Source: Deltaproteobacteria bacterium
GTDB taxonomy: Bacteria > Desulfobacterota > Binatia > UBA1149 > JAJCZL01
Reading direction: 5' to 3'
Assembly (NCBI GenBank): GCA_029262415.1
Contig: JAJCZL010000018.1
Location: forward strand, 1 to 64,000
DNA length: 64,000 nt
This document shows, one piece after another, positions 33,085 through 41,926 of the stretch. Every line of letters starts with the position of its first letter. The first letter of the stretch is position 1. The notes below the pieces were generated by a model, which ran no database searches, was not told where the DNA came from, and saw only the letters and a list, made by a program, of their open reading frames with translations. The translations under genes were made by a program, and so were the position numbers.

Positions 33085-35952
33085 TCAGGCCCTTTCCACT
33101 TCCACCCGAGTATCGCGGTCGAACTGACCCGGCTGCATGCAGATGACCATCGGCCGCAAGTGAAACTGTCCGCCGGCCAGTTCAACCGGGTTGATCGGAC
33201 TCGGGATCAGATTCTGAAACCCCTTACCTTCCTTGAACTGATAGTTTTCCCAGGCGTGATAAATGATGAGTTGCCCGGGTTGAACGGCGGCGGCTACTTT
33301 CACGTGAATTTTGAAGCTGTCGAGGTCGTTACGAACGATGGCCGTGTCGGCGTCTTTGATGCCGCGCGCATCGGCATCGCTTTCGCTCATGTACATGACC
33401 GGCTCGCCGCGCTGTTGCTGCAGCATCAGGGCATCGTCGCGCCATTGCGCATGGATGCTCCAACGCGTGTGCCCTCCGGTGAGTTGCAACGGGTAATCGC
33501 CGCCGGCAGTGGGACAATCCTTGTGTCGCGGCAGCGCTTCGTCGAGTTCCAAATAGAACGGATGATCGATATAGAACTGGATACGGCGCGTGTCGGTCGG
33601 ATAAGGAACTTTCCCATGAACGTGTTCGGTGAGCGGAGTGCTCGTGTCGTTCTCCGCGTAGGTGGTCTGGTTACCGATCGAGACCGCGCTACCGCCCGGC
33701 CCGGTAAACCGGGTGAACCCTTTGTCTTGAACCTCCTGCCACTTGGCGTCACCGAGATTGGTCGAGGTATGGAGGATTTCGGCGGCGACATCGCTTTCGC
33801 CGTGCTCACCGAACTTACCGTCGTAGGTAAACTCGCGGTGCAAGTCTGCCAACGACAACTCGCGGCCGCGATGATCCGTGTAGCGATCGACACCGTTGGC
33901 GCGTGCGAGCTCGCTGATCTTGCGGCTGAAATTGGCGAAGATTCTCCATTCGTGGTGGGCTTCCCCACTGTCTACGGCTTTGCGGCCCGCGTGCAGGAAC
34001 GGCATCAGCGGCGTTCCCCACTTGTGGTCGTCGCGCTCGTACCACGCCGCCACCGGCAACACGTAGTCGGCAAACATGCCGGTCGATGTCATGCGCCAGT
34101 CTAAAACCGCGATTCTGCTGAGCTTCGGCCAGAGATTCTTGAGCAGCAACGGGTAGGCGCGCACGCGGCGCAGGATGTTGGAACCAAAGCTGAAGAGCAT
34201 GCGTGGATCATTGCCGGGACGCGGCCACACGTGCTGCCAGCCTTTGTCCACCGATTCCTTCAAGTAATCGGCGAGCGGACGCTTCATGTGCGGATCCCAT
34301 TCGGCCGAACGACCGCTGTACTCGAGGAGCCCGCCGTGTACGGCCCAGAACAACGTCCCGCAACTCAACCCGGCGCCGGCGGCATGAGCCTGACGCGAAA
34401 GTTCGTAGGCCACCATTTCTTCGGTGTACCCCTTCCACTTAAGCCAGGTGGTCGTGGGAAGGATGCTCGCGTACAGCTTGGCCGTGTCCATCATTCCGGT
34501 GCGGCCGATCGAGAACATGTCGAAGCCGTCGTTGGTCAGGAAAGGGAAGGCGACAAAACCGCCGCCTTTCTTTCCGATGTGTCCACACAGCGCGAACACC
34601 AGAGCTTGGCTGCGCTCGACGAGATTGCCGTGGTAGTACTTGGAGAAGTTCGAACTGGTTACGTTGGTCGCGGCCTCGGCGGAGGCGACCATGTGCGCAA
34701 GGCTGCGGATCACGGAGGGCTGGGTTCCGCAAGTCCGGCTCGCCTCCTCGGGCGCGTAGGCGCTGAGCCGGGCCTTCAGTTTCTCGAATACCGGCCGAAC
34801 CGTTACCCGGCCGGAAACGGTTTGCGCCTCGAACTCTCCATGCAGGGCCGGATCCACCGATCCCAACGCGAGAGTAGTGGAGTCCATCTGGACGATCTGC
34901 GCCGACTTGGCATCAAAACAATAGAAGCGTTCTGCGTCGCCGCCTGCAATGAGATCGCTCTCACGCAACATCCGCCCGTTGTCGTCACGGACTAGAAGCG
35001 GGAGATCGGTTTGTTCTTTGATGAAGGCCTCGTCGTATAGCTTCTCCTCGACGATGACGGCACAAAGTGCAAGAGCGAGAGCAGCATCGGTGCCCGGCAG
35101 TACCTGCACCCACATATCGCTGTGGATCGACGAGGGACTGTAGTCGGGAGCGATGGTGACAAGCTTGGCACCCTTGTAACGGGCTTCGGTGAGAAAGTGG
35201 GCATTGGGGATCTGCGTCGAGATCGGATTGCAGCCCCAGACCAGGATCACGTCGGAATTGAAGTAATCGTCACCCGAACGTTCGAATACGATCTTGCCAA
35301 AGGTCTCGCCCGCACCGCGGTGACCGTCGCCGATCTCGGTGTTCATGTCGAGGGCGATATTGCCGGTCAGGTCGACGAACCTGAATTCGGCTGCGGCCAT
35401 CGCTCCGAAGGTAAACAGCGGGCCGTTGTCCCAAATGATACGGTCGCTGCCTTCTGCGATGGTTACACGAATGTACTCCTCGGCCAGGTCGGTGAGCGCC
35501 TCATCCCAGCCCACACGCTTCCATTTGCCGGAACCGCGTTCGCCGATTCGCTTGATGGGATATTTGACGCGCGTCGGGTCGTACATACGTTCGCTGAAGC
35601 AAGCGCCCTTTTGGCAACCACGCGGATTGAAATCCGGCACGTCGGGACGCGACTGCGGGTAAGCCCCAACCTGCTCTTCACGCCACACCACCCCGTCTTT
35701 GACATAGACGTTCCACGCGCAGTGAGACTGATACCAGCAGTTGGTGAAGTGAGAGCTTTTGACAACTTTGTCCCACGTCCACTTCTGCCGGTACACATCC
35801 CGCCAGTCCCCGTAGGGATCGATGCCCGGACCCGGCCCGCCCGACGCGGCAACCGCGCAAGGCGGACCGATGGGGCTTAACCCGGAGAGAGCCAATCCGG
35901 CGCACGCAAGGCCACTGTTAACCAGGAATCGCCGCCGCGTTAACGTCGTCAT
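33085..35952 (-). CDS. Molybdopterin catalytic subunit, alpha4 (EbdA-like, divergent FS0 loop)
   Basis: A 955-residue type II subunit. Signal LTRRRFLVNSG (4-14); the start at 35952 is fixed by GGAG and the twin-arginine motif. The FS0 segment reads H68-FTN-C72-WYQSH-C78, five residues between the first two cysteines instead of three, with the fourth ligand C113. Predicted Mo ligand in 'EIGDGHRGAGETFG', then 'DDYFNSDVILVWGCNPISTQIPNAHF'. It directly follows the beta subunit gene (19 bases), so it is the alpha most tightly linked to the shared beta and gamma subunits. Confidence 0.92.
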   Translation of the reverse strand: MTTLTRRRFLVNSGLACAGLALSGLSPIGPPCAVAASGGPGPGIDPYGDWRDVYRQKWTWDKVVKSSHFTNCWYQSHCAWNVYVKDGVVWREEQVGAYPQSRPDVPDFNPRGCQKGACFSERMYDPTRVKYPIKRIGERGSGKWKRVGWDEALTDLAEEYIRVTIAEGSDRIIWDNGPLFTFGAMAAAEFRFVDLTGNIALDMNTEIGDGHRGAGETFGKIVFERSGDDYFNSDVILVWGCNPISTQIPNAHFLTEARYKGAKLVTIAPDYSPSSIHSDMWVQVLPGTDAALALALCAVIVEEKLYDEAFIKEQTDLPLLVRDDNGRMLRESDLIAGGDAERFYCFDAKSAQIVQMDSTTLALGSVDPALHGEFEAQTVSGRVTVRPVFEKLKARLSAYAPEEASRTCGTQPSVIRSLAHMVASAEAATNVTSSNFSKYYHGNLVERSQALVFALCGHIGKKGGGFVAFPFLTNDGFDMFSIGRTGMMDTAKLYASILPTTTWLKWKGYTEEMVAYELSRQAHAAGAGLSCGTLFWAVHGGLLEYSGRSAEWDPHMKRPLADYLKESVDKGWQHVWPRPGNDPRMLFSFGSNILRRVRAYPLLLKNLWPKLSRIAVLDWRMTSTGMFADYVLPVAAWYERDDHKWGTPLMPFLHAGRKAVDSGEAHHEWRIFANFSRKISELARANGVDRYTDHRGRELSLADLHREFTYDGKFGEHGESDVAAEILHTSTNLGDAKWQEVQDKGFTRFTGPGGSAVSIGNQTTYAENDTSTPLTEHVHGKVPYPTDTRRIQFYIDHPFYLELDEALPRHKDCPTAGGDYPLQLTGGHTRWSIHAQWRDDALMLQQQRGEPVMYMSESDADARGIKDADTAIVRNDLDSFKIHVKVAAAVQPGQLIIYHAWENYQFKEGKGFQNLIPSPINPVELAGGQFHLRPMVICMQPGQFDRDTRVEVERA

Positions 35953-35971
35953 GTCTGTCTCCAGCCGGGCG

Positions 35972-37027
35972 TCAGGTCTTCGCTGTCCACTCGAGCGTGG
36001 CCGGGTCACGATCGAGATTGTGGAACATGTCGAGCCAGCGGCGTGAAATCAGCAGGTCCATGAGTTCGGACTTGCCTCCGCCGCGGGTCTTGTCCATCTC
36101 GCGCTGTAGAATCTCGAGCGACCCGTGCACTGCGGGGCCGAAAAGGTGCTCGAGATAGGCAGTCGGGATCCGCGGGCTCGACTCATCGACGTTGCCGTCC
36201 TTGTCCAAACGCGGCGGCGCGATCGGCGGCACGTAGTACACGTTGGGCTCGGTGCCGTACTCGGGATGCAGCGGTATGGCCACTTTCCAGTCCTTGACCA
36301 GTTTGTAAATCGGCCCCTCGGGATCATCTAGGTAGCCGGCGAAACGCACCCGGCCCGGACACATACGCGCGCACGCCGGTGCCACTTCCTTGTCGACTCG
36401 CGGAAAGCAGAAAATGCACTTCTGTGCGACCTTGCGCGCCTGGTTGAAGTAGATCTTCTTGTAGGGGCAGGCTTCCATGCAAAACCGGTAGCCGCGGCAA
36501 CGGTCTTCGTTGATCAAAACGATGCCGTCTTCTTCGCGTTTCTCGATCGCGGCGCGCGGACAGGCATCCAAACACGCAGGGTGCGTACAGTGGTTGCAGA
36601 TCCGCGGTAGGTAGAAGAAGTAACTGTTCGGGTACTCTCCTCCGCCCTGGTCTTCGTCCCAGTTGGGTCCCCAGGTGGTATCGCCCTCGGGCTTGAGATG
36701 AACCTTTGAGCCTTTGCCGCCGTAAAAGACTTCGTCGTAGTTGAACTTCCACGCATCCCCGAACTCTCCCCGGGTGGGAAGGTGTCCGGCCCTGGGAACG
36801 TCTTCGGAGTCGAAACCGCCGCCCATCTTTTCGTAGTCGCGCGGAGTCCCACGGCCGGGCTGGGTGTTGACCGTCGCCCACCACATGTACTCCATACCCT
36901 CGTCGCGGGTCCACAATCGCTTGCAAGCGATCGTGCATGTCTGGCAGCCCAAACACTTATTGAGATCGAACACCATCGAGACCTGATGCTTCGGCTGTTG
37001 TTCGGCGTCCTTGCGTATCCTTGCCAT
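35972..37027 (-). CDS. Four-cluster iron-sulfur beta subunit (EbdB/DdhB/NarH-like)
   Basis: A 351-residue electron-transfer subunit. Four cysteine groups: CLGCQTCTIAC, CNHCTHPACLDACP, CRGYRFCMEACP and C-x2-C-x11-C-x3-C (CIFC to CARMC). The third has tyrosine where a cysteine would be, as expected for a [3Fe-4S] cluster in NarH-type proteins. The size matches EbdB and the beta subunit of steroid C25 dehydrogenase. It has no signal peptide and would be exported with a twin-arginine-bearing alpha partner. It is the only such subunit in the window although five alpha genes are present. Confidence 0.95.
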   Translation of the reverse strand: MARIRKDAEQQPKHQVSMVFDLNKCLGCQTCTIACKRLWTRDEGMEYMWWATVNTQPGRGTPRDYEKMGGGFDSEDVPRAGHLPTRGEFGDAWKFNYDEVFYGGKGSKVHLKPEGDTTWGPNWDEDQGGGEYPNSYFFYLPRICNHCTHPACLDACPRAAIEKREEDGIVLINEDRCRGYRFCMEACPYKKIYFNQARKVAQKCIFCFPRVDKEVAPACARMCPGRVRFAGYLDDPEGPIYKLVKDWKVAIPLHPEYGTEPNVYYVPPIAPPRLDKDGNVDESSPRIPTAYLEHLFGPAVHGSLEILQREMDKTRGGGKSELMDLLISRRWLDMFHNLDRDPATLEWTAKT

Positions 37028-37053
37028 TTATCAATCCCTCCAGAGCAGACGAT

Positions 37054-37698
37054 CTATGCGTCCGCGAGCCGAATATCGGTCCATTTCGCCGTGTAGCCCT
37101 TGAAGCCCGCACGCTCGCCGTTGCCACCTTCCCATACCGCGACTCCGAAACGGCTGGCGCCGCCCGGATTCAGGCTCACCGATCCATCGGCACCGGCGAG
37201 CTTGCGTGAGATGATCACCTGCCAGTGATCGCCGCTACGGACCGCAGCCACATCGACAGCTTCGGTGCTCGGTTCGGTGCTACCGACACCGTGTGCGACC
37301 ACCGAGCGTCCGCGCTCGGAGTTGGCCTGCCACTGCCAGGCGTTGACAGGTTCGGTCTCGCTCCCCATCGTGTCGATCGGTGCGGTCTCTTTTACGGGAA
37401 AAACAATCGCCGCACCGTCGGGGAATACGTTGTTGTCTTCCACACTGCGGTTCTCGTTGGCATCAACCCACTCCAAGCGCACAAAGATCGACTCTCCGTC
37501 GTGAGCCGCTTGCACGCCGACGCCGGGAACCGCTCCGATCTTGCGATCCTTCCATGAAGTGCGCGTATAAGGCGTCGGTTGGGTACCCGTCGGTGTGGCT
37601 TCGAGTGCCAACGCGGTGGACTTAATCGGTTGCCACACCGAAGCAGCCGGATCCATGAGAGCACCATGATCGGCGCTCAGTTTTGCTACGACTAACAT
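37054..37698 (-). CDS. EbdC-like heme-b gamma subunit
   Basis: A 214-residue beta-sandwich heme-binding subunit like EbdC of ethylbenzene dehydrogenase. Landmarks: 'GVQAAHDGESIFVRLEWVDANENR', 'PDGAAIVFPV', M111 in DTMGSETEPVNAWQWQAN (candidate axial ligand) and a C-terminal lysine (K200 or K205) in 'GFKGYTAKWTDIRL' as second ligand; Met/Lys ligation is known for EbdC. No signal peptide is seen, consistent with export together with alpha and beta. It overlaps the cytochrome b gene by seven bases. Confidence 0.9.
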   Translation of the reverse strand: MLVVAKLSADHGALMDPAASVWQPIKSTALALEATPTGTQPTPYTRTSWKDRKIGAVPGVGVQAAHDGESIFVRLEWVDANENRSVEDNNVFPDGAAIVFPVKETAPIDTMGSETEPVNAWQWQANSERGRSVVAHGVGSTEPSTEAVDVAAVRSGDHWQVIISRKLAGADGSVSLNPGGASRFGVAVWEGGNGERAGFKGYTAKWTDIRLADA

Positions 37699-38333
37699 GC
37701 GACATCCTCCGTTTTGTTGTGAACGTTACTCTCGATCTCGTGCGGATAAGGGCCCGCGGCGCGAGCGGTGAGCCAATCCCGAAAGACCTCCCAAGTTCTT
37801 CCGCTCGCGACCATCAAATGAAGAGGGATCATCACGTACAGCACGTAGCTGAGCCAGCCGTGGACGTCGGTCGAAGTATCGGTGAGGAGATGCGGAAGCC
37901 GGGTGGGAAACCACATCACAAACCCGGTCACGATGAACACGACACCCGAGACGAGCGTGAACCAGAGGTTGAACGCATGAAACCGCAGGTGTTCGCGCCG
38001 GTAAGAACGGATCGAGATCGTCTCCAGCGCCGCGTGGGGCTTGGCCGCAAAAACGACGACTGGCAGCGCAAGCATGGCTACACCGGCCCATTCGTGCACG
38101 GTCGCGATCGTGCGCCCGTAACCGCCGATCAACCATGCACGTAGATCGGGGAACTGGATGGGAATCGCCGTCGCGATCAGAACCAAGATGATCACGGCAT
38201 AGAGCGCGTGTACCCAACGATAGCGGGCACCGGGCGGTTCGTCCGCCCCTGCCTCCTCGCCGACCGGGCACATCAAGGGGTCGAACTCTTCGTCTTGCGA
38301 AGCCTCCGGCGCCCTTCTCGCGTCGTCGTTCAT
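37692..38333 (-). CDS. Cytochrome b membrane subunit
   Basis: A 213-residue inner-membrane protein with four hydrophobic segments and histidines placed as heme ligands: RYRWVHAL (TM1), 'TVHEWAGVAM' (TM2), 'HLRFHAFN' before TM3, 'DVHGWLSYVLYV' and 'IPLHLMVASG' (TM4). It fits the NrfD-independent cytochrome b561/FdnI-like group that exchanges electrons with quinones. Soluble EbdABC and S25DH enzymes lack such a subunit, so its presence suggests direct quinone coupling of at least one of the alpha subunits. It starts in the alpha5 stop (ATGA). Confidence 0.85.
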   Translation of the reverse strand: MNDDARRAPEASQDEEFDPLMCPVGEEAGADEPPGARYRWVHALYAVIILVLIATAIPIQFPDLRAWLIGGYGRTIATVHEWAGVAMLALPVVVFAAKPHAALETISIRSYRREHLRFHAFNLWFTLVSGVVFIVTGFVMWFPTRLPHLLTDTSTDVHGWLSYVLYVMIPLHLMVASGRTWEVFRDWLTARAAGPYPHEIESNVHNKTEDVAC

Positions 38334-41300
38334 GCGGCCCTTCTCATGTCGACGGCAATCGCGCGGTCCGACTGCACCGGCTGCCAGTTCCATCGCCAGT
38401 AGCGAAGGTGACCGTAGCCTCCAGCCAGGTGCAAGTACTTGACCATGCCCGGAATCGCCGCGTCGTAACTCTTCCAGTTCGGGAACTGGTAGGGCTCCCA
38501 CGCGTGGTAGATGATTACCTGTCCCGGTCTGACCGACGCCGAAGTGATGATATGCACCTGGAAAGAGCTAAAGTCGTTGAATACCTCAACCAGCTCGCCG
38601 TCTTTCAAGCCTTTGCGTTCAGCATCGCCCGGGTTGACGAACATACCCGGACGCCCGCGATGGGTGCGCTGAATCAGCTTGTTGGCCACCCAGATCGAAT
38701 GGATGCTCCAGCGCAAGTGCCCGCTGGTCATCCTGAAGGGGTGGTCGCCACCCATATTTGGATTCGGCTTATGGACGGGCAATTGCTCACCGGCCTCGAG
38801 GAACCAGTCGTGATCGATATAGAACTGCGCGCGGCGCACCAGAGTCGGGTACGGAACCTTGTCACGGACGTGCCACTGTAGAGCGACGATAGGTTTATCG
38901 GGTTCGATATCGCACGAGGTGTTCAAGGAAACCGGATCAAGAGGATCCAGACCCGTCATGCGAATGAAACCTTCCTTCTTGTACCTCTCGAGCGTCGCGT
39001 CTTTGGGAAAAAGACCGAGGCGGGCTTGATCGTTAATCCAAGTATTGAACGATCTGAGATAGCCCTCGCGATTGACCGGCTCTTTCTTGGTGAATTGCTC
39101 GTGGGCATCGGCGTAGGAGCGTTTCAAGCCGAGACGGCTGGCCATGCCCGGGAGTACCCACGCGACGGCACGTTCAAACACGGCCGTGCCGAGCAGTCTG
39201 TACACGGCTTGCAAGGCCGTAGGCAGTAAGCCCACGAACGCCTTGGTGAGTTTTCGTTCCTGTCTGAAGGTTCCGATTCCACGCTGGGCGGCAAGCTCTT
39301 TCAGTTTGGCCGACAGTCGTCCCATCATCTCCCACTCGGTAATGGTTTCCCCCAGCGGCTCGACCGCACGGTCGGTGTAGGTGTTGTAAGTCACCGAAGG
39401 TGAGTGGAAGCGAAAGTCCTCACGCTCATAGAACCAGGCGGGCGGAAGAATAACGTCGGAATACAGACAGGTCGTGCTCATGCGGGGATCGATGCTCACG
39501 ATCATCTTGAGCTTGGGCCAGGTGTGCTCGAGCAGTTGCTTTAAGCCGCCGCGGGTTCGTCTTAGGGTACTTCCGGCCGCGCCGATGAGAACCTGCGGAG
39601 TTTTGTCGGGAGCCGGGCGGACGACGCCTTCCCACCAACCCTTCTCCATCGCTTCGTTGTAGTAATCGTCGAAACTACGTTTCATGGTCGGATCGCCCCA
39701 GGCGGGGTTGTTCCAAACCTCTCTGTAGCCGGCGTGGTGGTACCAATAGAACGCCGGCGGTGCCATCGAGGTAAGCGGTCCGACCGTGCGTTCGTATTCG
39801 ATCGCCGCCATTTCGTCGGTCAACGTCGGGTCTTTGTCTCTGAGCAGTTTGATCACGTCTTTGTGTTGGCGCACGACGCGATCGTATTCGGAATCTTCAA
39901 GCGTTTCGCGCCCTATCGAAATGCTCTTGGCATCCCCCGACTGGTTCCAGCCGGCGCTTCCCGTACCCGACACGCCCCAGTTTCCGCTCAGCGCCAAGAC
40001 CAAGGATTGAGCGCGCTCGATTAGGTCGCCGTGGTAATACTTGGCCGAGTTCCAACCGAGGATGATCATCGAACGCTTGGTCGCGATCATGCGCGCGAGC
40101 TTGCGGATCAGATCGGGGGCGGTATCACACAAAGCCCCGGCTTGCTCCGGCTTGTAGTCGCGATCGAGTTGTTCGCGCACAATCGAGAAGACACTACGAA
40201 CTTCGGTCTTGCTTCCGTCGGCCAGTCTGACCTCGGCGCGAGCATCCAAGACCGGATCGACGCCGCCCAGCGCAAGCGTTTCCCGCGACGCCGGTGACGG
40301 CTTTCCGCTCGCGGCGTCTAAGAAATAGAACTGGTCATCGCGTGCATCGGAGCCTTCGATGTCGGTGGCACGAAGGAACCGGCCGCTATCGCTGCGGACC
40401 AAAAGCGGCAGATCGGTCTGTTCTTTCACAAACTCTTCTTTGACCAGGCCCTCCGAAATCATCACCTGGGCCATACCGAGAGCCAGCGCGGCGTCGGCGC
40501 CGAAATCGACGGGAACGTACAGATCCGCGTGCATCGTCGACGGGCTCGCATCCGGTGCAATCGTCACCACCGTCGCACCCCGATAGCGGGCTTCCGCAAT
40601 ATAATGATAGGAAGGGATGCGCGTGTAGATCGGGTTCTTATGCCAGATCAGAACAACCTCTGCGTTGAACCAATCGTCGACCGAACTGGCCTGCTGAAAC
40701 TTTCCGAAGGTGATGTACTGGCCGATGTTGAAATCGTTGATCAAGCCGTCGGTATCCAGGGACGTCATCCCCCAGTTCATGGCGAAACTGCCCACCGATT
40801 CGGCTTGGAAGATGCCGATGTTGCCCGGCCCTTGTTCCAACACACACGATTCGGCTCCCACCGTCTGCTGGGCATCGATCATCGCGCCGGCAACAGCCGT
40901 CAAGGCCTCGTCCCAGCTCACTCTGCGCCACTTGCCCGACCCCCGTTCGCCGATCCGCATGAGTGGATAACGAATGCGCTCGGCGCCGTACATGACGTCG
41001 CCGAAAGAGGCGCCTTTCTGACACCCGCGCGGGTTCATATCCGGCAGGTCGGGGTTGAGCTGGGGGTAATGGCCGGTCTGTTCCTCGCGGATGACCATGT
41101 CGTCTTTGACGTAGGCCGTCCAAGAACACTGGCCCGGATAACAATCAACGCAGTGAGTGATCTTCGCCGTACGGTCCCAGGTCCACTTCTCGGCGAGCAG
41201 TTGGCGGAAACCTGTGTATTCGATGGTCTCCCCGGCGGCCACCGCTGTCGCCGCCGAGGCCTCGGCCGACCCCGGGGCCAGCGGTTGTAGGCGGCCCAGG

Positions 41301-41368
41301 CCCAAGGCCAAAACCGACAGAGCCGAGGTTTTCAGAAAAAGACGCCGCGAAAACTTCGAAGTCGCCAT
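38330..41368 (-). CDS. Molybdopterin catalytic subunit, alpha5 (EbdA-like, with insertion)
   Basis: A 1012-residue type II subunit and first gene of the operon. Signal FSRRLFLKTSA (6-16). FS0 segment H72-CVD-C76-YPGQ-C81, a four-residue spacing, fourth ligand C116 (MNPRGCQKGAS). Predicted Mo ligand in 'LINDFNIGQYITFG', then 'DDWFNAEVVLIWHKNPIYTRIPSYHY'. It is about 50 residues longer than the others, mainly from a hydrophobic and basic insertion around 'KLTKAFVGLLPTALQAVYRLLG' split by 'TAVFERAVAWVLPGM' near two thirds of the chain. Together with the adjacent cytochrome b it may form a membrane-associated version of the enzyme. Confidence 0.92.
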   Translation of the reverse strand: MATSKFSRRLFLKTSALSVLALGLGRLQPLAPGSAEASAATAVAAGETIEYTGFRQLLAEKWTWDRTAKITHCVDCYPGQCSWTAYVKDDMVIREEQTGHYPQLNPDLPDMNPRGCQKGASFGDVMYGAERIRYPLMRIGERGSGKWRRVSWDEALTAVAGAMIDAQQTVGAESCVLEQGPGNIGIFQAESVGSFAMNWGMTSLDTDGLINDFNIGQYITFGKFQQASSVDDWFNAEVVLIWHKNPIYTRIPSYHYIAEARYRGATVVTIAPDASPSTMHADLYVPVDFGADAALALGMAQVMISEGLVKEEFVKEQTDLPLLVRSDSGRFLRATDIEGSDARDDQFYFLDAASGKPSPASRETLALGGVDPVLDARAEVRLADGSKTEVRSVFSIVREQLDRDYKPEQAGALCDTAPDLIRKLARMIATKRSMIILGWNSAKYYHGDLIERAQSLVLALSGNWGVSGTGSAGWNQSGDAKSISIGRETLEDSEYDRVVRQHKDVIKLLRDKDPTLTDEMAAIEYERTVGPLTSMAPPAFYWYHHAGYREVWNNPAWGDPTMKRSFDDYYNEAMEKGWWEGVVRPAPDKTPQVLIGAAGSTLRRTRGGLKQLLEHTWPKLKMIVSIDPRMSTTCLYSDVILPPAWFYEREDFRFHSPSVTYNTYTDRAVEPLGETITEWEMMGRLSAKLKELAAQRGIGTFRQERKLTKAFVGLLPTALQAVYRLLGTAVFERAVAWVLPGMASRLGLKRSYADAHEQFTKKEPVNREGYLRSFNTWINDQARLGLFPKDATLERYKKEGFIRMTGLDPLDPVSLNTSCDIEPDKPIVALQWHVRDKVPYPTLVRRAQFYIDHDWFLEAGEQLPVHKPNPNMGGDHPFRMTSGHLRWSIHSIWVANKLIQRTHRGRPGMFVNPGDAERKGLKDGELVEVFNDFSSFQVHIITSASVRPGQVIIYHAWEPYQFPNWKSYDAAIPGMVKYLHLAGGYGHLRYWRWNWQPVQSDRAIAVDMRRAA

Positions 41369-41556
41369 ACCGTCCCCTGTGTGCGCTCGGCCTCTTACCT
41401 AATGCGCGAAAGACCGCGCTTAGGCCGGGCCGCCTGTTGCGTTTGAGAACAAAACCGCTTGGTGGCTTGCCCGGCCAGCGGTCCTGGTTCTCCCCGTCCT
41501 TTCCCGATGATGGGAAACGACGGCTATATCCTTCTCATTCTCTCGCGGCTTATACA

Positions 41557-41571
41557 GCAAAATCCTTGCCA
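41557..41571 (-). promoter_or_regulatory. Sigma-54 promoter of the molybdoenzyme operon
   Basis: Read on the minus strand the site is TGGCAAGGATTTTGC. It matches the -24/-12 consensus TGGCACG-N4-TTGC at all but one position, with the obligatory GG-N10-GC spacing. Transcription would begin near 41546, giving a leader of about 177 bases before alpha5. Expression should then depend on an activator of the NtrC type, none of which is encoded in this window. Confidence 0.72.
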
Positions 41572-41703
41572 TGGGCTTTGTTAGCTGTGGGCACTGCCGC
41601 ATAAGACCTGCTACTTCTTTATATTTTAACAACTTAGCTGAGTCTTCCGGCGTGCAGCCAGCCATTCCACTGCCGCGGAAATGTAAGAAGTGGCACTCTC
41701 TAC

Positions 41704-41719
41704 TTCCCATTCGTGGGAA
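41704..41719. promoter_or_regulatory. Candidate upstream activator site (inverted repeat)
   Basis: TTCCCA, TTCG, TGGGAA is a perfect dyad with 6-base arms, about 160 bases upstream of the predicted sigma-54 start, a usual distance for an enhancer-binding protein. A second G/C-only hairpin lies at 41755-41768. Either could be chance in this GC-rich segment. Confidence 0.3.
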
Positions 41720-41834
41720 CCCGGGCTCGCTCTTTTCTCGTGTTCGAAAAGACGCCCCCGCATGGGGGAAAGCGGCCGCCAACCCAACGCCGCTTGATCC
41801 ATGAGAGGCTGCGCTCGGGCAGGGGGATGTCGAT

Positions 41835-41867
41835 AAAAACGGGGCGCCGATTCTCATCGACGCCCCG
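41835..41867 (-). terminator. Rho-independent terminator of the beta-helix gene
   Basis: On the minus strand, CGGGGCG and CGCCCCG (41867-41861 and 41846-41840) form a seven-pair G/C stem with a 14-base loop, followed directly by TTTTT (41839-41835). It lies 60 bases after the stop of the large exported protein. A run of ten C (plus strand 41891-41900) lies between stop and hairpin. Confidence 0.7.
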
Positions 41868-41926
41868 CCCTTCACACTCGCTGGCGGTTGCCCCCCCCCC
41901 AATCGAGCGCGCCCCCGTTTTTGAGC

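Larger units (their letters stand above)
41369..41926. other. Intergenic region upstream of the molybdoenzyme operon
   Basis: It holds the sigma-54 promoter, the candidate activator dyad and the upstream gene's terminator described separately. The remaining sequence shows no convincing gene. Open frames of up to about 160 codons on the minus strand lack recognisable features and would cross the terminator. Confidence 0.6.

Noticed and set aside
41891-41900. Ten-C homopolymer as a phase-variation tract
   Set aside because: It lies beyond the stop of the beta-helix gene and before its terminator, so slippage would not change the protein. It could still be error-prone in sequencing.
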